A stretch of DNA of 64,000 nucleotides, from assembly GCF_002848345.1 (NCBI RefSeq), contig NZ_CP025429.1, forward strand, positions 3,410,001 to 3,474,000, read 5' to 3'. Each line of letters starts with the position of its first letter. Position 1 is the first letter of the stretch. Shown one piece after another: positions 56,124-64,000 of the stretch. Under the pieces are notes generated by a model that worked only from the letters and a program-made list of their open reading frames with translations, made no database searches and was not told where the DNA came from. This DNA comes from Chromobacterium sp. ATCC 53434 (GTDB lineage Bacteria; Pseudomonadota; Gammaproteobacteria; Burkholderiales; Chromobacteriaceae). Made by a program: the position numbers and the translations under genes.

Positions 56124-57031
56124 ATGAAGCGCGCTCTGGGTCAGGTCAGCGATTTCGATATCCGGCTGCTGCGGCTGTTTCGCGCGGTGGCCGAGTGCGG
56201 CGGCTTCTCCGCCGCCGAGGGCGTGCTGGGCATCAGCCGCTCGGCAATCAGCCTGCAGATGGGAGACCTGGAACAGCGCCTCGGCATCCGGCTGTGCCAG
56301 CGCGGCCGCGCCGGCTTCTCGCTGACCGACGAGGGACGCGAGGTGCTGCGCGCCAGCCAGACGCTGCTGGCGGCGCTGGAGGACTTCCGCAGCGAGGTCA
56401 ACCTGCTGCACCGCCGGCTGCGCGGCGAGTTGAACATCGGCATCGTCAACAATCTGGTGACGCTGCCGAAGATGCGCATCACCCGCGCGCTGCAGGCGCT
56501 GGGCGAACAGGGCCCGGACGTGCGCATCAATATCGGCATGATGACGCCCAGCGACATCGAGACCGGCCTGCTGGACGGCCAGCTGCACGCCGGCGTGGTG
56601 CCGATGATCCAGCCCTTGTCCGGCCTCGACTACCTGCCTTGTACGACGAACGCTCCCAACTTTACTGCAGCCGCGAGCATCCGCTGTTCGCGCGGCCCGA
56701 CGACGCCTTGAGCGAGGCGGAGCTCGCCGCCGCCGACGCCGTCGCGCCCGGCTACCGGCTGCCGCCGCAGGCCCAGGCCTTGCAGCAGCGGCTGAAGCCG
56801 GCGGCCACCGCCTCGGACCGCGAGGGCATCGCCTTCCTGATCCTCAGCGGCCGCTACATCGGCTATCTGCCCGATCACTTCGCCGCCGGCTGGGTCGCGC
56901 AGGGCCAGATGCGGCCGCTGCTGCCGGATGCCTGCCGCTACGACGCGCCGCTGGCGCTGGCCGTCAGAAAGGGGCGGCGCGCCAACCTGGTGCTGGAGCG
57001 CTTTTTGCAGGAGCTGGAGCGCAGCGGCTGA
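56124..57031 (+). pseudogene. LysR family regulator, frameshifted
   Basis: The N-terminal domain (SDFDIRLLRLFRAVAECGGFSAAEGVLGISRSAISLQMGDLEQRLGIRLCQR) is a typical LysR helix-turn-helix. The effector domain breaks at 56637-56640: LDYLP should continue LYDERSQLYCSREHPLFARPDD, which lies in another frame to the stop at 57031. One missing C would restore a 302-residue protein. It is divergent from the aminotransferase-mmsA operon and is presumably its activator. Confidence 0.88.
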
Positions 57032-57034
57032 ATC

Positions 57035-57385
57035 TCAGAGCCACAGCAGCGCGATGCCCAGCGCCGCCGGCAGCCCCTGCACGAACAGGATTCGGCGATT
57101 GACGGTGACGGCGCCGAACACGCCGGCCACCAGCACGCCGAGGAAGAACAACTTGATCTGCAAGCCGGCCGCGCCCAGCCACAAGCCCCAGGCCAGGCCG
57201 GCGGCCAAAAAACCGTTGTACAGGCCCTGGTTGGCGGCCAAGACTTTGGTGTCGCGCGCCCGCTCCGGCGTCAGCCGGAAAGTCTTCATGCCCAGCGGCT
57301 TGTCCCACAGAAACATTTCCAGCGCCAGGAAATAAACGTGCAGCAGCGCCACCAGCGCGACGACGACATCGGCGATCAGACTCAT
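57035..57385 (-). CDS. DUF1304 family membrane protein
   Basis: This 116-residue protein has about four membrane segments. VALLHVYFLALEMFLWDKP, NQGLYNGFLAAGLAWGL and LFFLGVLVAGVFGAVT are family features. The function is unknown. It lies 3 bp from the end of the convergent LysR gene, and 85 bp downstream of the MFS gene on the same strand. Confidence 0.9.
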   Translation of the reverse strand: MSLIADVVVALVALLHVYFLALEMFLWDKPLGMKTFRLTPERARDTKVLAANQGLYNGFLAAGLAWGLWLGAAGLQIKLFFLGVLVAGVFGAVTVNRRILFVQGLPAALGIALLWL

Positions 57386-57470
57386 GATTTCTCCTGAAAT
57401 CGATGCGCGGCGCCGGCCGCAGTCGGGCCATCATGCCGCGCATCGCGAAATATTCCATCAGGGCAAAATC

Positions 57471-58898
57471 CTAGCGATCGCCGGCCGCCGCGGCAAGAGC
57501 TTGCCGTCTTGCCCCGCCCAGCGAAATCGCCAGCGCCAGCGCGATCAGGCCGGCCGCCGCTGCGAAAACGACGTGCATGCCGCGCGCCACCGCCTCCGGC
57601 GCCGCGGTCGCCAGCTGGTCCGTTCCCGTGGCCGCGGCAAAAACCGCCCCCATCGCCGCCGCGCCGGTCACCAGGCCCAGATTGCGCGCCAGATTCAGCA
57701 AACCGGCCACCAGGCCGCGCCGGCTCGCGTCGCTGCCGGCCATCACCTGGGTATTGTTGGCCGCCTGAAACTGGGCGTAGCCAACGGTCAGCAGCAGCAG
57801 CGGCGCGAGATAGCCCGGCACGCCCCAGGCCGGCGGGCTCAGGCTCAGCGCCGCGGCCCCGGCCAGCATCGCGGCGAGCCCGGCCCGCATCACGCCTTGC
57901 GCGCCGAAGCGATCCACCGCCGCGCCGGCCGGCAGGCCCGACAACGCCGACACCAGCGGCCCGGCCGACAGCGCCAATCCGACCGCCGCCATCCCCAAAC
58001 CCAGCGTGCGCGCCAGATAGAACGGTCCCGCCACCATCGTCACCATCATCACCGCCGCCACCAGGGCGCTCATCGCCATGCCGCCGCTCAACGCCGGATC
58101 GCGCATCATCTCCAGTCTCAGCAACGGTTCGGCGGCGGCGCGCCGCTGCCGCCAGACGAACAACGCGCCGCCGCACAGCGCCGCCGCCAGCAAGGCGGCG
58201 TTCAAGGCGCCGAAGCGGCCATGTCCCGCCGTCATCGCCAGCGCGTACGCCGACGCGGCCAGCGCCAGCAGCGCGGTGCCGGCCAGGTCGAAACCGCCGA
58301 GACGGCCGCGCGCAGGCCGCGCCGCCTCCGGCAGGCAGCGCCGGGCCAGCGCGAAAGCCGCCGCCCCCAGCGCGGCCTGCAACAGAAAGATGCTGCGCCA
58401 GCCGCAGGCGGCGATCAGCGCGCCGCCCAGCGACGGCCCCAGCGCGGTGCCGACCGCCGACATCGTGCCCAGCCAGCCCATTGCGCGGCCGATGGCGTCC
58501 CTGGGCGCGACATCGACGACGAAGGCCATGCTCAGCGCCATCATCACCGCGGCCCCCGCCCCCTGGACGGCCCGCGCCGCGACCAGGCCGCCGAACCACG
58601 GCGACCATGCCGCCAGCAGCGAGGCGGCGGCGAACAGCGCCATGCCCGACAGCAGCAGCCGGCGCCGACCGAGCAGATCGCCCAGCCTGCCGGCGCCGAC
58701 GATCAGCGCGGTGACGGTCAGCAGATAGGCCAGCACCACCCATTGCACCTGCTGGAACGACGCGCCGAATCGCCGCGACAACTCGGGCAGCGCCACATTG
58801 GCGATGCTGGTGCCCAGCGAGGCCAGCAGCATCGCCAGCGACAGGCTGGCCATGCCCCAGCGCGGCGACGCGCCGGCTTTGCCTGATGTTGTTTCCAT
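57471..58898 (-). CDS. MFS transporter, DHA2 (EmrB/QacA) family
   Basis: This 475-residue protein has about 14 membrane segments. Motif A is GRLGDLLGRRRLLLSG, and motif C-like GTALGPSLGGALIAACGW marks a drug:H+ antiporter. SLGTSIANVALPELSRRFG at the start is typical of the group. The ATG at 58898 has GGAG 7 bases upstream, better than the first ATG four codons earlier. The divergent LysR gene probably controls it. The exported compound is unknown. Confidence 0.92.
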   Translation of the reverse strand: METTSGKAGASPRWGMASLSLAMLLASLGTSIANVALPELSRRFGASFQQVQWVVLAYLLTVTALIVGAGRLGDLLGRRRLLLSGMALFAAASLLAAWSPWFGGLVAARAVQGAGAAVMMALSMAFVVDVAPRDAIGRAMGWLGTMSAVGTALGPSLGGALIAACGWRSIFLLQAALGAAAFALARRCLPEAARPARGRLGGFDLAGTALLALAASAYALAMTAGHGRFGALNAALLAAALCGGALFVWRQRRAAAEPLLRLEMMRDPALSGGMAMSALVAAVMMVTMVAGPFYLARTLGLGMAAVGLALSAGPLVSALSGLPAGAAVDRFGAQGVMRAGLAAMLAGAAALSLSPPAWGVPGYLAPLLLLTVGYAQFQAANNTQVMAGSDASRRGLVAGLLNLARNLGLVTGAAAMGAVFAAATGTDQLATAAPEAVARGMHVVFAAAAGLIALALAISLGGARRQALAAAAGDR

Positions 58899-58969
58899 GA
58901 CCTTCTCCATCCGTTCATTGACCGTCTGCAGCGTAAGCCCGGATCAATAGCGGCGGAAGACGCACGTCT

Positions 58970-58986
58970 TGCACTATATAAGTGCA
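58970..58986. promoter_or_regulatory. operator between the MFS and lysR genes
   Basis: TGCACT-ATATA-AGTGCA is a perfect 6-bp inverted repeat with the T-N11-A form of LysR sites, in the 123-bp divergent gap. Confidence 0.6.
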
Positions 58987-59021
58987 TGCAACGCCATCTA
59001 TGAATGTGATACGGTGCCGCC

Positions 59022-59921
<900 letters not shown>

Positions 59922-59955
59922 AGCCGGCGACGGCGTCGAAGCGATGCCGGCCGGC

Positions 59956-60495
59956 TTACGACGTCACATACTGATTATGCAGCCAGGTGTTCTGCGGCAA
60001 CGGGTACACCACCTGGTCGGGCCCCACGCTGAAAAGCGTCATATAGGCGTCGCTCCAGTCGCCGTTGCCGCCTCCCGACAGACTGTTCCACAGCTGGAAA
60101 AACACGGCGGAATCGAAACGCTTGACGATGGGCACCGTCTGATCGACAAAGGCCTCGATCAGCCATACCGTGTAGCCGTCGACCAAAATATTGAAATTAT
60201 GATTGAGCGCGGACGGCTCGCCCATCATCGAGATATTGACGAAGCTCTGGTTCGGGAAGGCCTGCGGCAAGGCCGCGCCGGCGACGTACGACTCCGTGTC
60301 GAGCGAGTAGGGATCGACGCCGATCTCGGCGCAGACCTTCTCCAGCAGCAGCGGGGCGAAGGTGTTGCAAGACCAGGCCGGATCGGACATCTCGCCGGTG
60401 TCCAGGGTGTCGACGGGATCGCCCGGCGGGCTCATCTGCGCCAGCGCGGCATTCAGCGCGTCGACGGTTTGCTGGGGCGTGACGGGATTAGGCAT
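59956..60495 (-). CDS. protein of unknown function
   Basis: This 179-residue protein has no signal peptide or membrane segment and is rich in Asp, Asn and Pro. It holds a Cys in WSCNTFAPLLLEK and a later His in LNHNFNILVDGYTVWLIEAF. That order and the beta-hairpin character are reminiscent of papain-like cysteine enzymes, but I cannot assign a family. GGAG lies 7 bases before the ATG at 60495, so it is a real gene. It stands alone. Confidence 0.75.
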   Translation of the reverse strand: MPNPVTPQQTVDALNAALAQMSPPGDPVDTLDTGEMSDPAWSCNTFAPLLLEKVCAEIGVDPYSLDTESYVAGAALPQAFPNQSFVNISMMGEPSALNHNFNILVDGYTVWLIEAFVDQTVPIVKRFDSAVFFQLWNSLSGGGNGDWSDAYMTLFSVGPDQVVYPLPQNTWLHNQYVTS

Positions 60496-60662
60496 ATCGG
60501 ACTCCAATGGATGAGAAGACAATGTCGATCGAAACGCCGACTAAACCCAGGAACGCCGCGGTCGTCCGCTTGTGAGCGGCGGGCCGTCTTTCGCCAATTC
60601 CAGATTCATGAAATCATCGCCGGCATGCCATCATATGTCATTCAATAATGGAGCTTCTTGCA

Positions 60663-61160
60663 ATGAACGCCTTGCGCCACGGCCTGATCGACACCTATTT
60701 CGGCCCGGTCGCCGCCTGCCTGGACGCCGACGGCGCGCTGGTGCGGCTGCTGTTCCGCCCCGACCCCGTGCAATTGACCGGCGCGCGCGACGACGCGGCG
60801 CTGTCCGAAGTGGCGCGCCAGCTGGCCGAATACCAGGCCGGCGATCGCCGCGAATTCGACTTGGCGCTCGCCCCGCGCGGCACGCCGTTCCAGCAGCAGG
60901 TGTGGGCGACCTTGCGCCGCATCCCCTACGGCTCCACCGTCAGCTACGGCGAGTTGGCGCGGGTGCTGGGCACGCCGGACGGCGCGCGCGCCGTCGGCCG
61001 CGCCAACGCCACCAACCCGATCGCGCTGATCGTGCCCTGCCACCGCGTGCTCGGCGCCGACGGCAGCCTGACCGGCTACGCCGGCGGCCTGCCGTTGAAA
61101 GCGGCGCTGCTGCGCTTCGAGCTGGAACGCAGCGCGCCGCCGGGGCTGTTCGGCGGCTAA
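60663..61160 (+). CDS. ogt: methylated-DNA-[protein]-cysteine S-methyltransferase
   Basis: This 165-residue suicide repair protein takes the alkyl group from O6-alkylguanine. GTPFQQQVWATLRRIPYGSTVSYGELAR is the DNA-binding part, RAVGRANATNPIALIVPCHRV holds the Arg finger and acceptor Cys, and GYAGGLPLKAALLRFE ends the family motif. The ATG at 60663 has GGAG upstream; an ATG five codons earlier has none. Confidence 0.94.
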   Translation: MNALRHGLIDTYFGPVAACLDADGALVRLLFRPDPVQLTGARDDAALSEVARQLAEYQAGDRREFDLALAPRGTPFQQQVWATLRRIPYGSTVSYGELARVLGTPDGARAVGRANATNPIALIVPCHRVLGADGSLTGYAGGLPLKAALLRFELERSAPPGLFGG

Positions 61161-61217
61161 GCGCCGCTTCACGATCTTTTTCCGGCGGCGTCCGTTCCCT
61201 GCCGGAAACCGGAGACG

Positions 61218-62228
61218 ATGACAATGACAATCAAACACGCGGCGATCGCGCCGCTGCTGCTCGCCCTGGCCCTGCCCGCCTGGGCGCGGGTATACACCTT
61301 CAAGGACTGGGCGGTCGCCTGCGACAATATCCGCCGTTGCCAGGCCAGCGGCAGCCAGGCCGAAGACGGCGACAATCCGGTCGCGCTGCTGCTGACGCGC
61401 ACCGCCGGCCCCGGCTCGGCCATGGCCGGCCGCTTGAGCGTGGCCGATCCGGACGACGGCAAGATAGGCGCGCTGACGCTGCGCGTCGGCAAGCTGAAAT
61501 GGACCGGCATCACGCCGGACCAGGCCTTTGCTCCGGCGCGCGCCGCGCTGCTGCTGGCCGCGATGCGCGACGCCGACGCGATGACGCTGGACGACGGCCG
61601 CCGCCGCTGGACCCTGTCGCTGGCCGGACTGAAGGCCGCGCTGTTGAAAATCGACGAAATCCAGGGCCGGATCGGCACCCGCGGCGCGCTGGCGAGGCCG
61701 GGCGACAAGCCCGAGTCCGCCGTGCCGCCGGCGCCGACCGCGCCGCTGGTGGCGCCGGCCGCAACGCCGGCGGCGCGCCCCGGCGACAAGGCGCTGCTGC
61801 CGGCGCTGCTGAAACGGCTGAAGGCGGCCGACGCGACATGCTGGAACGAACAGCCGGACGCCGAACAGCCCGACGCCGAACTGTATCGGCTCGGCGCCAG
61901 CCAGTTGCTGGTGCTTCGCGAGTGCGGCCGCGCCGCCTACCAGAGCAATTACAAGGCCTGGATCGTCGACGACAAGCCGCCGTTCCGAAGCCGCGCGGCA
62001 ATGCCGCGCGACGAGGACGGCAAGGACGCGCCGCTGATCGGCGCCGCCTTCGAGCGCGGCGTGCTGTCCAGCTACGCCAAGGGCCGCGGCATAGGCGATT
62101 GCGGCGGCGGCGCCAGCTGGGCCTGGACCGGCGGGGACTTCCAGCTGATGTCGGCCGAGGAGGCGCCGCAATGCCGCGGCATTCCCGGCGGCGTGCCGCT
62201 GCGCACCTGGGTCAGCCGGCAGCATTGA
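61218..62228 (+). CDS. DUF1176 domain-containing exported protein
   Basis: This 336-residue protein has a signal peptide (IAPLLLALALPAWA) and begins its mature part with RVYTFKDWAVACDNIRRCQA, the DUF1176 opening. A Pro/Ala-rich linker (about residues 160-190) precedes a second domain with paired cysteines (ADATCWNE ... RECGRA; GDCGGGASWAWTG; PQCRGIPGG). It is periplasmic; the function is unknown. The start may instead be the ATG two codons later. Confidence 0.88.
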   Translation: MTMTIKHAAIAPLLLALALPAWARVYTFKDWAVACDNIRRCQASGSQAEDGDNPVALLLTRTAGPGSAMAGRLSVADPDDGKIGALTLRVGKLKWTGITPDQAFAPARAALLLAAMRDADAMTLDDGRRRWTLSLAGLKAALLKIDEIQGRIGTRGALARPGDKPESAVPPAPTAPLVAPAATPAARPGDKALLPALLKRLKAADATCWNEQPDAEQPDAELYRLGASQLLVLRECGRAAYQSNYKAWIVDDKPPFRSRAAMPRDEDGKDAPLIGAAFERGVLSSYAKGRGIGDCGGGASWAWTGGDFQLMSAEEAPQCRGIPGGVPLRTWVSRQH

Positions 62229-62304
62229 CCAGCTGGCGGCCGGCGCGCCGGCTGCCTTATACTGCGCAATCTTCCACCGTTTTCAGAAAAGAAAGGAGGT
62301 AAAT

Positions 62305-62391
62305 ATGGTTTTCCCTGCGCGCCCAATCATGCTGGCTCGCTTGTTCAGCGCATTTGAAAGCTCTTGCCTGCCATCCATCGCGCTGCGATAA
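62305..62391 (+). CDS. 28-codon leader peptide upstream of the ABC-F gene
   Basis: A strong AAGGAGGT ribosome site (62293-62300) lies 4 bases before this ATG, better than that of almost any gene in the window. The product is MVFPARPIMLARLFSAFESS followed by CLPSIALR. It ends 116 bp before the ABC-F start. Codons 11-14 can pair with the ABC-F ribosome site. It has no membrane or domain features and is probably a regulatory uORF whose translation matters more than its product. Confidence 0.6.
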   Translation: MVFPARPIMLARLFSAFESSCLPSIALR

Positions 62392-62498
62392 GCGGGTTCG
62401 AGCAAAGCCACACTCCCCATCCAGAGTCCTTTCTCGACTCATCCCCGTTGTCGCCAGCGCGCCTGTTGACAGGGACCGTCGCGTCCCGAGCAAGCGAG
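62336..62498 (+). promoter_or_regulatory. candidate translational attenuator sequestering the ABC-F ribosome site
   Basis: Bases 62336-62346, inside the leader ORF, are complementary to 62488-62498 over 11 bp with one G-U pair. The second strand covers most of the GCGAGAG ribosome site of the ABC-F gene. A competing partner, GAGCAA at 62400-62405, can pair with 62341-62346. A ribosome halted early in the leader would free the ABC-F start. The helices are seen; the mechanism is inference. Confidence 0.5.
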
Positions 62499-62507
62499 AG
62501 CACACGC

Positions 62508-64000
62508 ATGACAACCCTGATTTCCGCCCTTTCCGTACGACTGGACGCCGGCCACGGCCCGCTGTTCAACGATCTGTCCTTCACCGTCAAACTCGGCGAC
62601 CGCATCGGCCTGATCGGCCACAACGGCTGCGGCAAGAGCACGCTGCTGAGACTGCTGTCCGGCCAGCTGGAGCCGAGCGGCGGCGAGGTGCAGTACGCGT
62701 CCGCCTGCCGGCTGCAACATGTCGAACAACACCTGCCCGAACAACTGTACGCGCTGAGCGCGCGCCAGGCGCTCAGGCAGGCGGTCGAGGCCGATCAATA
62801 CTGGCGCGTCGACAGCCTGCTGGCCGAGCTGGAGCTGGACGCCCAGGCCGACACGCAGGTCGCCGACCTCAGCGGCGGCCAGCACACCCGGCTGCTGCTG
62901 GGCCGCGCGGTCTTGCGCCAGCCCAATCTGCTGCTGCTGGACGAGCCCAGCAACCACCTGGACCTGCCGTCGCTGCTGTGGCTGGAGGATTTCCTCTGCC
63001 GCTGGCCAGGCGGCTTCATCCTGGTGTCGCACGACGCCCGACTGCTGGACCGCGCCACCCGCCACAGCTGGGTGATGCGCGACGGGCGGCTGTACCGTTT
63101 CGAGCTGCCCTGCGGCCAGGCGCTGGCCGAACTGGCCGACGCCGACGCGGCCGCCCATGCCCGCCGCGCCGGCGAACAGAAGGAGATAGACCGCCTCGCC
63201 GCCAGCAGCAAGCGGCTGGCTATCTGGGGCCGCGAACACGACAACGAGAAACTGGTGCGCAAGGCCAAGTCGATGGAAAAGCGCGTCGACAGGCTGAAGG
63301 ACGAGCAGACCTTCGTCAGCCGCGGCAGTCCGTGGCGGCTCGCGCTCAAGGGGCAGGCGCTGTCGGCCGACAGCCTGCTGGCCTTCGAATCGCTGCCGGT
63401 GTCGGCGGCGTCCGGCCTGCCGCCGCTGTTCAGCGCCGCCGGCCTGTGGCTGCGCCCCGGCGACCGGGTCGCGCTGCTGGGCGCCAACGGCGCCGGCAAA
63501 TCGTCGCTGCTGCGCCAGTGCTGGCGCGATGTCCAGCACGGCGAACCGCAAGCCGGCTGGCGCTGGCATCCGGCGGCCAGCATCGCCTATTACGACCAGT
63601 CGCTGCGGCAGCTGGCCGACGAGGCGACGCTGCTCGACGCCCTCCATCCGCTGGCGCCGCTGCCGGAAACGGCGCGCCGGCACGCGCTGATCGCCGCCGG
63701 CTTCGCCTACTCGCGCCACGATCAACGGGTGGACACGCTCAGCGGCGGCGAGCGGGCGCGTCTGCTGTTTCTGGCGCTGTCGCTGGCCAGCCACCACCTG
63801 CTGTGGCTGGACGAACCGACCAATCACCTGGACCTGGACGGCAAGCGCGAGCTGGCTGAGGCGCTGGCCGCCTTCCCCGGCGGCGCGCTGCTGGTCTCCC
63901 ACGACCGGGAGCTGATCGAGGCCGGCTGCAACCGTTTCTGGGTGCTCGGCGACGGCCGGCTGCGGGAATGGCCGGACGCCGACAGCGCCTACGCCGCGCT
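62508..64000 (+). CDS. ABC-F family ATPase, 3' end missing
   Basis: At least 497 residues are present and the frame is open at the window end. Two ATP-binding cassettes lie in one chain without membrane segments: Walker A GHNGCGKST and GANGAGKSS, signatures LSGGQHTR and LSGGERAR, Walker B LLLDEPSNHLD and LLWLDEPTNHLD. A basic helical linker lies between (about residues 205-265: EQKEIDRLAASSKRLAIWGREHDNEKLVRKAKSMEKRVDRL), as in ribosome-acting ABC-F proteins. These proteins either tune translation or protect the ribosome from antibiotics. The leader ORF favours an inducible resistance-type role, but this is inference. Confidence 0.9.
   Translation, partial: MTTLISALSVRLDAGHGPLFNDLSFTVKLGDRIGLIGHNGCGKSTLLRLLSGQLEPSGGEVQYASACRLQHVEQHLPEQLYALSARQALRQAVEADQYWRVDSLLAELELDAQADTQVADLSGGQHTRLLLGRAVLRQPNLLLLDEPSNHLDLPSLLWLEDFLCRWPGGFILVSHDARLLDRATRHSWVMRDGRLYRFELPCGQALAELADADAAAHARRAGEQKEIDRLAASSKRLAIWGREHDNEKLVRKAKSMEKRVDRLKDEQTFVSRGSPWRLALKGQALSADSLLAFESLPVSAASGLPPLFSAAGLWLRPGDRVALLGANGAGKSSLLRQCWRDVQHGEPQAGWRWHPAASIAYYDQSLRQLADEATLLDALHPLAPLPETARRHALIAAGFAYSRHDQRVDTLSGGERARLLFLALSLASHHLLWLDEPTNHLDLDGKRELAEALAAFPGGALLVSHDRELIEAGCNRFWVLGDGRLREWPDADSAYAA

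Overview
The window is GC-rich, densely coding DNA from a betaproteobacterium of the Neisseriales, most like Chromobacterium or a close relative. The grounds are the translation-gene order (rimP-nusA-infB-rbfA-truB-rpsO-pnp), a type IV pilus retraction ATPase, a pair of secreted chitinases, a B12-dependent ribonucleotide reductase and many LysR regulators. The genus is inferred from gene content; no database search was possible. No rRNA, tRNA or CRISPR array was seen.

Layout. 1-13 kb: the 3' part of a giant two-partner-secretion exoprotein (GLUG repeats, then a long YDG-type array containing a 3.5 kb internal duplication), followed 2 bp later by its outer-membrane transporter. 13-22.3 kb, minus strand: the translation/RNA cluster, with a leader hairpin before pnp and an attenuator-like hairpin before rimP. 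22.5-33 kb: fadD, pilU, an ArsC-like gene overlapping dapE, marC, a soluble two-PAS chemoreceptor, ccoG, a MocR regulator and a convergent LysR gene. 33-39.7 kb: a Tat/lipoprotein-type agmatine deiminase and a glutamine synthetase-like gamma-glutamylpolyamine synthetase, separated by a highly structured non-coding stretch, then a DUF748/AsmA-like protein. 39.8-48.7 kb: class II ribonucleotide reductase, a LysR/metallo-hydrolase divergon, a small secreted protein, an L,D-transpeptidase-fold protein with a degenerate catalytic motif, an intact IS630-type element and a second metallo-hydrolase. 49-52 kb: two paralogous GH18 chitinases, the second preceded by a perfect FNR-type box. 52-60 kb: SRPBCC and GNAT proteins, an aminotransferase-mmsA operon with divergent LysR gene, DUF1304, and an MFS pump with divergent LysR gene. 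60-64 kb: a small unknown protein, ogt, a DUF1176 protein, and an ABC-F ATPase gene running off the window, preceded by a 28-codon leader ORF.

Most interesting: the ABC-F gene has a leader ORF with a near-perfect Shine-Dalgarno, and leader codons 11-14 can pair over 11 bp with the ABC-F ribosome-binding site. This is the architecture of an inducible translational attenuator. Four otherwise well-conserved genes (fadD, the chemoreceptor, the DUF748 gene, one LysR gene) each carry a single-base frameshift, and the MocR gene has a 4-bp tandem duplication near its end. Together these suggest either a draft-quality sequence or several real recent mutations.
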